Shown piece by piece: positions 23,501 to 32,362 of a stretch of DNA of 64,000 bases (positions within the stretch are counted from its first letter, which is position 1; each line of letters opens with the position of its first letter). Made by a program: the position numbers and the translations under genes. The DNA is from Flammulina velutipes (Eukaryota > Basidiomycota > Agaricomycetes > Agaricales > Physalacriaceae). A model generated the notes under the pieces. That model was not told the origin of the DNA, did not search any database, and was given only the letters and a program-made list of their open reading frames with translations. The stretch spans positions 1,240,001-1,304,000 of the forward strand of contig CM022375.1 in the NCBI GenBank assembly GCA_011800155.1, written 5' to 3'.

Positions 23501-25076
23501 GGATTTGTGATACAAGTAGGCACAGTCATTGGACACATAAAGTACAGAATGGAGAGATTGAATGTGATCCTGAACTAATTCTAATGGTGTTTGATGTCCA
23601 TCCAATAGATGAGATATGTCAGACACAAGCACTGGCTCTTCGGCACAGACAATAGTCTGGAGAATAGAAATAGCAACTACTTGATCATCCTCCGACATGG
23701 GAGAAAGCCAAGAGGCAAGGATCTCTTCATATAGACGGTCAACAAGCAGTCCATCCCCGGTGCGTTGTGATTTTCCTGGCCATGCTTTGGTCAGGATGTC
23801 CAAGCGTTGCTTTTGTACTACTTGGGTTGGAGATTTCCGAGGGGATGGAATGATGAAACGAACCGCAGTTGCAGCGTAGATGAAAAGCCCGGATGCCTGG
23901 CCCGCAAGAGTATAAAGCTGGGGCCCGACAAGATCAGGGAGTTTGGTGTGAAGGTACAGGTTGATGTCATGTTCGACGATGTCGGTGGAAACTTCCTCAA
24001 GACGACAGACGGCATCAGACTTGAGGTTGTTACAGACTTGCACGATGCGGGGATCCTGACGACTGGTGACAAAGAACTTGAGGCCTTGAAGCATATCTTG
24101 ACGCTTCGTGACCTCCTCAATCAATTGCTCTAAGAAGGCAGATCCTTCATCAGCGTCCAGCTCGTCTAACGCATCCACGACAACCACCAACGGAGGTAGG
24201 CTGCTGTTGGTGAGGACGGCTTCGCTCCAAGGATCAAGGAGCATCTTGGGGATATGGTACTCCATTGGTAGTGGTTCAGCATCAAACTTGTTAGCGAGAA
24301 CAGCGCGCCCGAAGGCGGGAAAGCTGTGCGCAAGATCATGGATGATGGTAGGGATGACATTCTTCCGAGCACGAGCGGCCTCAACTTGGCGGGAGCAAAA
24401 AAACGAGGCACCAAGGCGTCGAGCAGCGTCCTTGTTCTCGCTCTGCCCGCCGAATAGCTGTTGACAGATCGTGTACGCGATCGTCGACTTTCCTGTGCCA
24501 GCCATCCCGCTAAGCCAGTAGATGGCAGGGCTCTCTGGAGAGGGGTCCTCCTTGCACCACTTCATTACACGCTCAATGATATCCGTCCGGGTGCCCTCGA
24601 CGCACGCCTCCTTATTGACCTTTGCGTATGTAGCATCCCGAACTGGTTGAAGGTCGCGAAGACGAATGATCTATAACAATGTTAGATGGGCCGTTTCGTG
24701 ATTCTGACATTGTTGCCCTCACCTCGGTGTCTATCTTGATTCCTTCCGTCATCCTAACGTTGACGAGTATCAACTCGAGCTAGGAGTCGGGTTAGATAAC
24801 ATCTCTACCGCTGCTGTTAGGACATACCTGAAAGTTCTTGGTCGCTTCATCGATTGCCTTGAAGATGTCCTCAAGTCGCTGAGGATTCTCGTCCATCTCC
24901 AAGATCCTTTTGATGATTCCTTCACCTTCCATCTTCCGAAGTTCAGCCTCGGCACAGCAATATCTGTGATTTTGTAGCAACAAAGGGCGGGTTGACCACA
25001 TTGTTACAACATATTTGTTAGTGCGCGTTGCAATGAAAATGACCATTACCCTCCTAAATCTGAGTGCTAGTGCCAT
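20555..25076 (-). CDS. NACHT-WD40 (NLR-type) receptor, 3' part, cut off from its own N-terminus
   Basis: Intracellular NLR-like receptor of the fungal NWD class, a type known for allorecognition and incompatibility roles. The NACHT part (exon about 24,600-23,063) has Walker A GMAGTGKS at 24,508-24,485, then a Walker B-like LVVVVDALDELDAD. The WD exon holds 15 nearly identical 42-residue WD40 repeats (about 22,800-20,930). The conserved tail reads HTDWSISSDGWI, then WIPREMYKYLQ, and ends GTAWAKCYDSQK before the stop at 20,555-20,557. Upstream exons encode RILEMDENPQRLEDIF and RLRDLQPVRDA. A 16.9-kb element follows codon GCC-GAG at 24,948. The ATG at 25,076 lies inside the element and is in frame, so a chimeric protein could start there. 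The real 5' half lies at 41,845-43,178. Confidence 0.85.
20930..22800 (-). repeat. Tandem array of 15 near-identical WD40 repeats (126 bp each)
   Basis: Coding tandem repeat inside the NLR gene. Each unit keeps VQSVCFSPDGKQIVSG and VRIWEVSSGRQLQKLEGHD-type stretches. Variation is concentrated in a few positions: the two residues after GHD (NW, SW, HS, NS, LF, SF) and the S/G-S-x-D-R/K block (SSSYDR, SGSYDR, SGSDDR, SGSGDK and so on). Repeats 3-4 and 6-7 have the same residues at these positions, pointing to a three-repeat block duplication. Repeats 1 and 15 are the most diverged, as expected if homogenisation acts in the middle. Confidence 0.92.
24948..24955. other. Left target-site duplication CTCGGCAC
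   Basis: The 8-bp sequence CTCGGCAC lies directly outside the left end of the KDZ element and is repeated at 41,837-41,844 outside the right end. Keeping only one copy joins the two receptor halves in frame. Confidence 0.75.
24964..25010 (+). repeat. Left terminal inverted repeat of the KDZ element
   Basis: Begins CTGTGATTTTGTAGCAACAA and ends GTTACAAC. Compared with the reverse complement of 41,781-41,827, 39 of 47 positions match, including an unbroken 16-base core AGCAACAAAGGGCGGG-like run. Confidence 0.85.
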
Positions 25077-25107
25077 TGTATATCCCTTCTATTGACCGAC
25101 TCTAATC

Positions 25108-25260
25108 GCGATGTGTTTACAACCTAAGTGTTGCAACGGCGTTGCAACTGCCGTTGCGACTTGACTGAACAATTTGTGTTGCAACACGAATGAGCACGAC
25201 GCGTTGCAATGCCGTTGCGTTTGCAGTAGTAATATTCATGTTGCCACGCGCGAAACAATG
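25108..25260. repeat. Left subterminal GTTGCAAC array
   Basis: Exact GTTGCAAC palindromes occur at 25,130, 25,141 and 25,178. Near copies (GCGTTGCAATG, CCGTTGCG) lie at 25,201-25,220. The counterpart array lies at 41,458-41,600. Such arrays commonly serve as transposase-binding sites; that role here is inference. Confidence 0.8.
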
Positions 25261-25337
25261 AGGGGGGTTTATTTATCAGAGATAGCTTTTTTGGTACGGT
25301 AGATCAATCATATTCATTTCCAACACTTGTCACGCCG

Positions 25338-25688
25338 TCAACTGGAGGTGTAGGGACTACTGTGGCGCCTTACCTTTGCGGGAATCTCCTTCCAGCTGAC
25401 CTCCATCTTTGCCGAAGGGCGCTGACGCCACAGGCGATTCACGCGACATACATTGCAAGCGACAGCGTCTCCAAGTACGCGATGGCTGTTCGGCGCGTGC
25501 AGAGGGAAGGGTACGTGATACAAGCACGTCAAGACAGGCACCAACGGACTATAGCTATCAGGTAAAATATTCCAGTAGCAGGAAGTATCTTACCGCTCGG
25601 TCTCCCACAGAACGCCCCGACGTGCCTTCGTCTTGCGCCACTTGGTGAAATCTTGAATCAAATGGTTCCTTCCGTTGGCGCGACGCAT
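25338..25688 (-). CDS. Small basic hypothetical protein, leftmost cargo gene of the KDZ element
   Basis: Two exons. The ATG at 25,688 opens MRRANGRNHLIQDFTKWRKT. The intron (GTAAGATAC..GATAG, about 25,594-25,558) joins in frame to YSPLVPVLTCLYHVPFPL. The second exon contains AVACNVCRVNRLWRQ (a C-x2-C pair) and ends KVRRHSSPYTSS at the stop 25,338, or is spliced again at the GTAAGG after IPAK. About 100 residues, basic, with few cysteines. No domain recognised. It is transcribed outward like the other four leftward cargo genes. Start and 3' end are uncertain. Confidence 0.45.
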
Positions 25689-25922
25689 TGAATTGAAAAC
25701 AGGCGACTAAAACTTTAAGTAGCCCTCTCAAAACAAGTTAAGAAGTGTACATACATAGTAAATTCGTGTCCAAACAGCATCCAACGCTTGCAACATGATG
25801 AGTGAGTTTTGGTGTAAGTGTGCCGGCGACTCAGACGTTGTTCCCGTACCAGGCGTTCCCGTACCAGGCGTTCCCGTCGTTCAAGTGTCTTAAGTTGAAA
25901 ATAAATATGTTCTACAAATAAT

Positions 25923-28430
25923 TTACAATTTTTCAATCCTTGAAGCGGCAGTGGCGCGTCGTGTCCTGGCCCGAGGCGGACTTGGTTCCTCTTCAACGCC
26001 CACCGGTTCCCAATACCATCTGTCGGCGTGTTAGTTACGATGAGACCACCAAATGACAATTGTCCATACCTTTTCTCGCTGGGCAGCCTACTGGTCTCGT
26101 CCATGTTTATTCTGATTGAATCATTAGCAAGTTCCAAGTGTGATCGAAGCTGCACATACTCGGCACGACCACGCTTGCTTTTGGGTCCCCCTTCGTCCTC
26201 TTCTCTATCGTAGACAGTCAATACCAGTTGGACACACTATTAATGAACACACCGTTGCTTGCGTTTCTTCCCAGTCCCGGTAGGTTTCTTCGCAGCTTTT
26301 GCCGCCGTCCTGAAGAGGAAAGTCGTCAATACACTGTGAAGGTCGTCAAGATAGACGTACGCTGGTTTCCTGGCTGGCAGTCTCGTGGTCCTACCTTTCG
26401 TCTTCTTGGTTGCAACGGGTTCCTCCTCAGTGTCGACGTCTTCATCTGTGGCATCGCCAGCGACCGTCTCCGCCGTTCCACTACAGACCAGACCTCGTCA
26501 ATATACTGGAAATGTCAGCAAGATAGACGTACCTTGGTTTCTTGGCTGACAGTTTCGTAGTCCTGCCTTTCTTCTTCTCGGTCACAGTCGGTGCCTCAGT
26601 GTCGATATCTTCGTCTAGGACATCTTCGACAGCACGGTCGCTTTCGTCCTGACAAGCGGTCTCGCCTTGGTCCGCACCTTCGCTGAGGTCGTGATGGGCA
26701 GGAGCTCTTTGCAGTATTCACAATCAGACTTTACTGCAGGGGGAAACATAACATACATATCATCCAATAATGAAAATCCCATTCCAGTATCTTTAGCCTT
26801 TGCCTTGCGTTTGGTAGGAGATTTTGGTGAATCCTGCCAGGACGCGTCTGTCAGAGGCGAGCTGTGTTCCCCGTTGGCAAATTCCGTGGCATCAGTCGAG
26901 CGTCCTTGGCCCTTTGGAGCTTTCTTCGGAGTTTCGGGAGGGTGAGTTGGTGACAACGGCGGGGGCACTGCAGAATTTTGGAAAAGTGGGCAGAGTTCAG
27001 ACTTCTGCAAATATTCCGCAATCCCATAGGCGGAAACAGTCGAAGGCCAGTTCTTGATAAGCGGCAGCAGTTCGATGTGCTTCTCCTCAAGAAAGTCCTC
27101 TGGTGCCACTTGAATTGTTGTCCAAGAGAACGGCTCTGGGCGACGACATGCTGAAGGGGATGCCTTAGATTAGACATGATGAGAACTGAATAAATAACAA
27201 CGTACCCCATTCTTTAGTCATGAACTCATGAACGTGAAAAGATACATTCTTGGGTAACTCTTCACTTAAGACAATGTCAGGGAATCTGAAATATCCTGTC
27301 GACATATCTCGATGAACGCGCTTTTCTACATAGGTAGCTGGGCTGATTCAGAACGTAGCCAACACGGAGACACAACGAACATACATGGGATTGATTCGGC
27401 ACAGTGCGTATACCACGCCTGTTCCACCTCAGAGCAGTTCCAATCGGCTTCGATATTTGTGTTGGCATAGATTCTAACGAGCTGATCAGCACGAAGTAGT
27501 AGACGATAGTCGAGATAGTACGATACCTGCCGGTTTCTAATTCCCCGTCTTTGTTCCAAAACCCGTAATGCAACGAAAGAGCGGCGTCGCCCACACAGTT
27601 CGGGCCATATCCCAGAAGTCGAGGAAAGCTCGCCTCGAACATGACTTGTAAAGCATCCTGGTTGCTGTCAACAAAGATGAGAATTTATTTGTCTGGACAA
27701 AGAACGAAAGACGTACGCATGGACGTTAGAAGTATCATGATTGAGCGCCTGCGCTTTATCATTCCACTCATCCTGGTCCGCTGCCTCCCAAAGAAGTTTG
27801 AGCTGGTGACTGATCATCCCAAGCGTCTGAGAATGAGGTGTTCCCTTCTCCTCCCGTTCTTTAGCCACCTCGATCTTCACAGCAGGCCGATGTTCTTTCT
27901 CGAATAATTGTCGCCCGGTCACAGGTACGATGTCGGTGTATAGTTGGAGGGTCGCCTCGCCGGCGCTGCGCTGAGCTGGTGGTTTCGTCGTCCCTTGTTT
28001 GCGTAGGAGCTCGATAACGTGCCGTCCTCCCTCGTTAATCTTGTTGAATTTGAATGTCCGGTACGTCGCCAAAAAAGCCTGGTATCCAGTAAGTACATAG
28101 ACCATCCAAAACATTCAACCCTCACCTCAGCCATCTTCTTCACACCTTTCCTCTGACAACAGCATCAGTTCGGACCTGGAGAAAGGGGAATTGCTCCCTA
28201 CTCACCTTGAAATTCTCATCGTTTTCGAAGGCGGCTTGGAACCTGGGCCACTCCTCAGTCTTAGGCCACGATTGATTGGATTCCGGCGCAGGTAAGGGAT
28301 CTCCAAGGTTCCAGGAAGTCGCGATCACGCCTAAGCGGGGAAGGAATCTGTCTGTATGGCTCTCCGTCAGCCACGCCCTCTGGGCTGTCGTGAAAGGGCC
28401 TTTTTCGGACTTCTCGTTAGTATTTTCCAT
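25923..28430 (-). CDS. Cargo protein with HMG-box-like segment and charged C-terminus
   Basis: Multi-exon gene. The ATG at 28,430 opens MENTNEKSEKGPFTTAQRAW. The following exons join in frame: ..ENFK to RKGVKKMAE, then AFLATYRTFKFNKINEGG. The segment GRQLFEKEHRPAVKIEVAKE to LLWEAADQDEWNDKAQAL has the spacing of an HMG box (basic-aromatic start, W, then W..KA), suggesting DNA or chromatin binding. Later exons encode IEADWNCSEVEQAWYTHC, ELPKNVSFHVHEFMTKEW and APEDFLEEKHIELLP. The C-terminus holds two related acidic-then-basic blocks (DEDIDTEAPTVTEKKKGRTT and DEDVDTEEEPVATKKTKGRTT). It ends TAASRIEKL, stop at 25,923. Probably a nuclear protein; function unknown. Confidence 0.65.
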
Positions 28431-28651
28431 GGCTGAATCATTGCAACGTATGCTCACCTCTTCGTCTTATACTCTGCTTTGACCGTGGCCTTTGACCCGG
28501 CATTGTCGATAAACAATAGCCTTCACACCATGCTTATATTCACTGGCATATTGTAAATAACAAGCAATTTACAGTAGTTGAGGCACAAGATCTATGTACA
28601 ATAGATATACAATACGTGCGCTACGGCGGTGAATACAGTATTGAACAACAT

Positions 28652-29866
28652 TTACACGCGCTTCTTCTTCTGGGCTGGTTGCGTATTGCCCGCGCGGTCC
28701 TTTGCTGCTCTTTTCAAACCAGCAGCGGAGCGTCTGGCCGACGCTAGTTCCCCAACTTTCCTCGCTTGGATGTCCGTCAGAAATTCAATCGACGGAGAGC
28801 GGGACCTCGAAGACGTGTTGGGAGTGAAGCTGGTGCCAGCCGTGGTTGGTAAGCTGGTGCCAGAAGCGCTTGGTTGGTCCTCGTAATCCTCAGGACGTTT
28901 TCCTAGCATGGAATGAGTAAAAGAAATGAGACTCGGTAGAATAATTGCGACGTACCCAGTGTACGCTCCTTGCTCGCGTTGCTGACTGACGGTTGGATGT
29001 AACCTATACTTAATAAGTCTAGTGCAAGCGAGAGCGGGGATGTACTTACCGGCGGAAGGTCGTCCTTCGTTGGGTAGTTGTCTGTCAGTCGGGTTCAGCC
29101 TGCCCGCCTTGAGGTCTTCTGCTATGTCCTTCATAGCTGTGGGGATGATCAGTTGAGGCTGGGTGGAGGCTGGATGGAAGATTTACCTTTCAACCAATCC
29201 TTGCGTCGGTCAGCCAGTCGGGCTATCCGCTGGTATACCGTGTTCAGTTCCGCCTCTCTCGCTGCCAGATTTTCCTCCAGCTCACGGATTGTTTCAAGAG
29301 GCGCTGTAGAGATGGTTAACGCAAGCAACCCAGTATCTTGCAAAGACTTGCCCAAGGAGCTCTGCGCAAGGACTAGATCCAAATCCAACTTGCGAACGGC
29401 GCGAGTCAAAGAGACGTAGTCCTTCTCCCATCCCGTCGAAGCAGCACCGTTGTTGTTGACCAAGGCGACCAGGCCTGAAAACCCTCGTATCTTCTCCTCT
29501 AACAAAGGGCGCTGTTCGGCGGTAAGTGCTGCGACTATCTTGCGAGGTCGGCAAGGCTCAACGTTGGCTTGATAACGAGGGGCCAGACACTGGATGGATG
29601 CGTGTTAGTAAGTGGTAGGGTCAGTCGGGAGGTAGATGAGGACGCACTATCAGGTTGTGATCGCCAGTCCCAGGACCATCTTGCTCGATGGTATGCTCAT
29701 GGTAGCGCTGGAATTTGTCGCAAATTCTAGCCGCGTTGTAGTCCTCCTGGGACATACCCTGTATTGGAGAGCACGACGCCAACAGCTTCTGCTCCGTAGT
29801 CGCCTTCGACGGCAAAGTAATCCAGATGGTATTGGTCTTGATAGAAATCGTAGGAGGAGGAGCCAT
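28652..29866 (-). CDS. Cargo hypothetical protein with coiled-coil region and C-terminal NLS
   Basis: The ATG at 29,866 opens MAPPPTISIKTNTIWITLPS. An intron with a GTGCGT donor and ATCCAG acceptor (about 29,650-29,590) joins to CLAPRYQANVEPCRPRKIVA. The central exon has heptad-rich helices (ETIRELEENLAAREAELNTV, then YQRIARLADRRKDWLKG) typical of a coiled coil. Three small exons follow (AMKDIAEDLKAGRLNPTDRQ and others). The last exon is Ser/Thr-rich and ends with a bipartite basic run (..AQKKKRV) at the stop 28,652. About 300 residues. No family recognised. Predicted nuclear because of the basic tail; leftward, co-oriented with its neighbours. Confidence 0.62.
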
Positions 29867-30184
29867 GTCGAGAGTAGATACGCGACGACACGAACGGAGG
29901 CAATTTTAAAGAGAGCCATTATTGTTAGGTGGACAATAGACGCTTTGACGCCTGCTTGGACCATGACGGGGTCAGGCAACAAAAAAGAGCGTGGGAAATG
30001 TTTCGGCCCGTGCTTTGGGTAGCTCTGATCTGGACTTTCCGAGTTCCGCGGGATAGCTCAATAAGTATTCAGGATCGTATGAAAGTCAATGCATGCGTTA
30101 GATGGCGACAAGAGGTATTTCTATACACTTCGTCCTACTATTACAGAAAAACTATATGAATATGTGAGCGCCAGCATACTAAGC

Positions 30185-31133
30185 TCAGTAGTTTCCATAG
30201 AAATCTCCATAAATATATTCATGATATCGTCCCCACTCCTCTGGGTCTTGCACGAGCAATTCATCGATGGCCAGGCCCAAGTATCCATTCCCCGCCGGTA
30301 GCTCAAAGGCAGTCCGGTACAAGCATCGCTCCCAACGACAATCCTCTTCTCTTTCACCAGGAATAAAACGCCACAGGGTAGCACCCGCGGTGACGGGCAA
30401 CGCCAGCAGTTTGGATCGATTGTCGTGGAGACAAAGATGTCCGTCCTCCCTCAAGTCCAGCTCGATCTCCACAGGATTGAATGGATGCTAGGTAGGTGTT
30501 TAATAGCTGACAAGTGCAGGAAGCTAGAGTACTCACATAGCAAAGAAAGACGCACTTGTGAGTGAGTCCCAGTGGCGCCGTCAACATCCCCGGGTGTATC
30601 TGGAGATTCAGAGCTCTGTCAACGACAGTTCGATAGAAGGGTCCACAAACTCGACGTTTCCACCTGCCCCATTGCACGTTCTCCTTCATCTCATCTGTGG
30701 CGAGGGCAAGGTATCCGCGACTTCCAAGCGGGACCTTGAAAGGCACTCCGTAACGGGTACATTCCTCCCATCTATCGTGGGTAGGAATAAAACGCCAAAG
30801 TGTGGCGCCGGCCGATAGTGGTGTGTCCCGCAACCTTTGCGAGTTCTCGGATAGGCTCAGTGTGCCCGCATCCAAGTCGCACATGAGCAAAGTAAGCTGT
30901 ATGGGCTCACCCTGCGATTGCTAATTTAGTGAGGCTTGGAGAAGTGGATGAAGGTAAAAGCTCACCGGGCCACAGAACACCAGTGTCTCTACTCGATAGC
31001 TGGGAGACAGTAGCATGTCATCAGAGCTGGCCGATGAGGTGATGGAAATCGCGTCAGAGGCATCGTCGCTCGTCTCGGACGCTTGGGAAGACGTTTCGGA
31101 GAGGTCATCGTCGGTGATGATGATGGAGGGCAT
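30185..31133 (-). CDS. Cargo protein with two repeated domains (AGATLWRFIP type)
   Basis: Three exons joined in frame. Exon 1 from the ATG at 31,133 (MPSIIITDDDLSETSSQASE) is a Ser/Asp-rich acidic leader. The intron GTGAGCTTTT..ATCGCAG joins to GEPIQLTLLMCDLDAGTLSL. Exon 2 carries SAGATLWRFIP and GYLALATDEM. The intron GTGAGTACTC..CCTAG joins to HPFNPVEIELDLREDGHLCL. Exon 3 carries TAGATLWRFIP and GYLGLAIDEL, ending GDFYGNY at the stop 30,185. The two halves are clear internal duplicates of about 90-110 residues, each a beta-rich segment with a final acidic/aromatic part. No known domain recognised. Confidence 0.65.
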
Positions 31134-31293
31134 AGGAACGTTGAGGGTACCTCTATAGTGTCGTATCCTTATAAGAATGTTTTGTCGAGCACAATAAGTA
31201 CAATAAGATACCGTAGAAACAATAGATACAACAAGACAAACATATCGGAAGAAAATGTGATAGGAGGGGTAGGGTAGGGCTAAACTAAGTACT

Positions 31294-31925
31294 CTACGAC
31301 GCAAGGGTGGACTCCTCTCGCTTGGCTTCCTCGTTATTTTTCACGAGCGCCGCACCTGTGAGCAAACGTTAGCACCGTCTTGGAGGAAGTGAACAACATA
31401 CGTACATCCTGTAGCGGACGGACAGCTAAGGTCGTAAGACACCGAAATAACCCGCACACCTGTCAGCTCCTTCCCATGCTGATAGATGGCGCTATTCCCC
31501 AGAGCTTCCGTAGCGTCTACTGAGCCGGCAGTAGCGCACGCATCTGGCATGTCCTCGAGAGGCGGCATGTCATTGTCGACATCGGAATCTGTATTATCGA
31601 CATGGATGCGCACAGAGCTACCAACAGTGCGACTTCAGTAGCTGCGCAAATCGGAAAGATTGATGACATACTGGATGCCCGTATGCTTGGTTACGATCCC
31701 GCCCCAGGCATCTTCGACATTCTCTCCATATGAGTGAGATCTATAAACAAAGGTCAGAATTTGTTGGCGAAGAATGAATGACGGCCTACCCGACGAGTTC
31801 CATTCTGCAGAGACACCTAGTTGGTGCGACATCTTGCGAGATGCTGAGGATTTGTCAGGTCCGTTGCGCTCTGAGGGCAGGGTATGTACATACCGCGAGG
31901 TGTTAGTCGGGGAAGTGGGTTGCAT
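31294..31925 (-). CDS. Small acidic hypothetical cargo protein
   Basis: Five short exons can be chained in a single frame through canonical introns of about 50 nt. The ATG at 31,925 (MQPTSPTNTSR) joins across GTATGTAC..CTCAG to ISQDVAPTRCLCRMELVG. Then GTAGGCC..TATAG joins to SHSYGENVEDAWGGIVTKHT. GTATGTCATC..GGTAG (54 nt, CTACTGA inside) joins to SVRIHVDNTDSDVDNDMPPL. GTACGTATG..TCACAG joins to CAALVKNNEEAKREESTLAS and the stop at 31,294. About 140 residues, acidic centre, no recognised domain. The unbroken frame across four introns is the main support; expression is unknown. Confidence 0.5.
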
Positions 31926-32362
31926 GACGGATAAATTGCACGTCTTCGAACACTCCTCACGCTCCTATATTGGATCCCAGAACAATAAACACACAAACAA
32001 TAAAATCTGAAACCTACCTAGCCATCGCGCCAAGTATCGTCATGGGTAGAAGGAAAGTGTGGAAGGGTTTGCGCGTGTCCATCCGCAAATAGAAAAGCCT
32101 TCCGAAACAAGCCATTCCGACGAACTCGGAACTACCAGATCAGACGTGTACTTGTTGTTTGCGGAAACAAGTTCTCACGCTTTCCCTCCTGTATCGAAAC
32201 TGTCATCCCTGGTAAGTCAAAACTCAGCCTAGATAGCCTGCAATAAAACACGCTGTTATTGTCCTGTTCAATCTAAGATCTGAACGTCGAACGTTGAAGA
32301 GATATGATGACATGCGGCCAAAATATAGAGATTTGAACTGGTACTGATCTCTATTCCCAGCC
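31926..32362. promoter_or_regulatory. Central divergent promoter region of the KDZ element
   Basis: A 437-bp gap separates the leftward gene starting at 31,925 from the rightward gene starting at 32,363. It has no convincing reading frame. All genes to its left are transcribed leftwards and all to its right rightwards, so it probably holds at least two promoters. No specific motif is claimed. Confidence 0.45.

Noticed and set aside
25077..25340. Promoter of an intact NACHT-WD40 gene starting at 25,076
   Set aside because: These bases belong to the KDZ element end (inverted repeat and GTTGCAAC array). The native N-terminus of the receptor is at 43,178, so 25,076 is at best a new, element-derived start.
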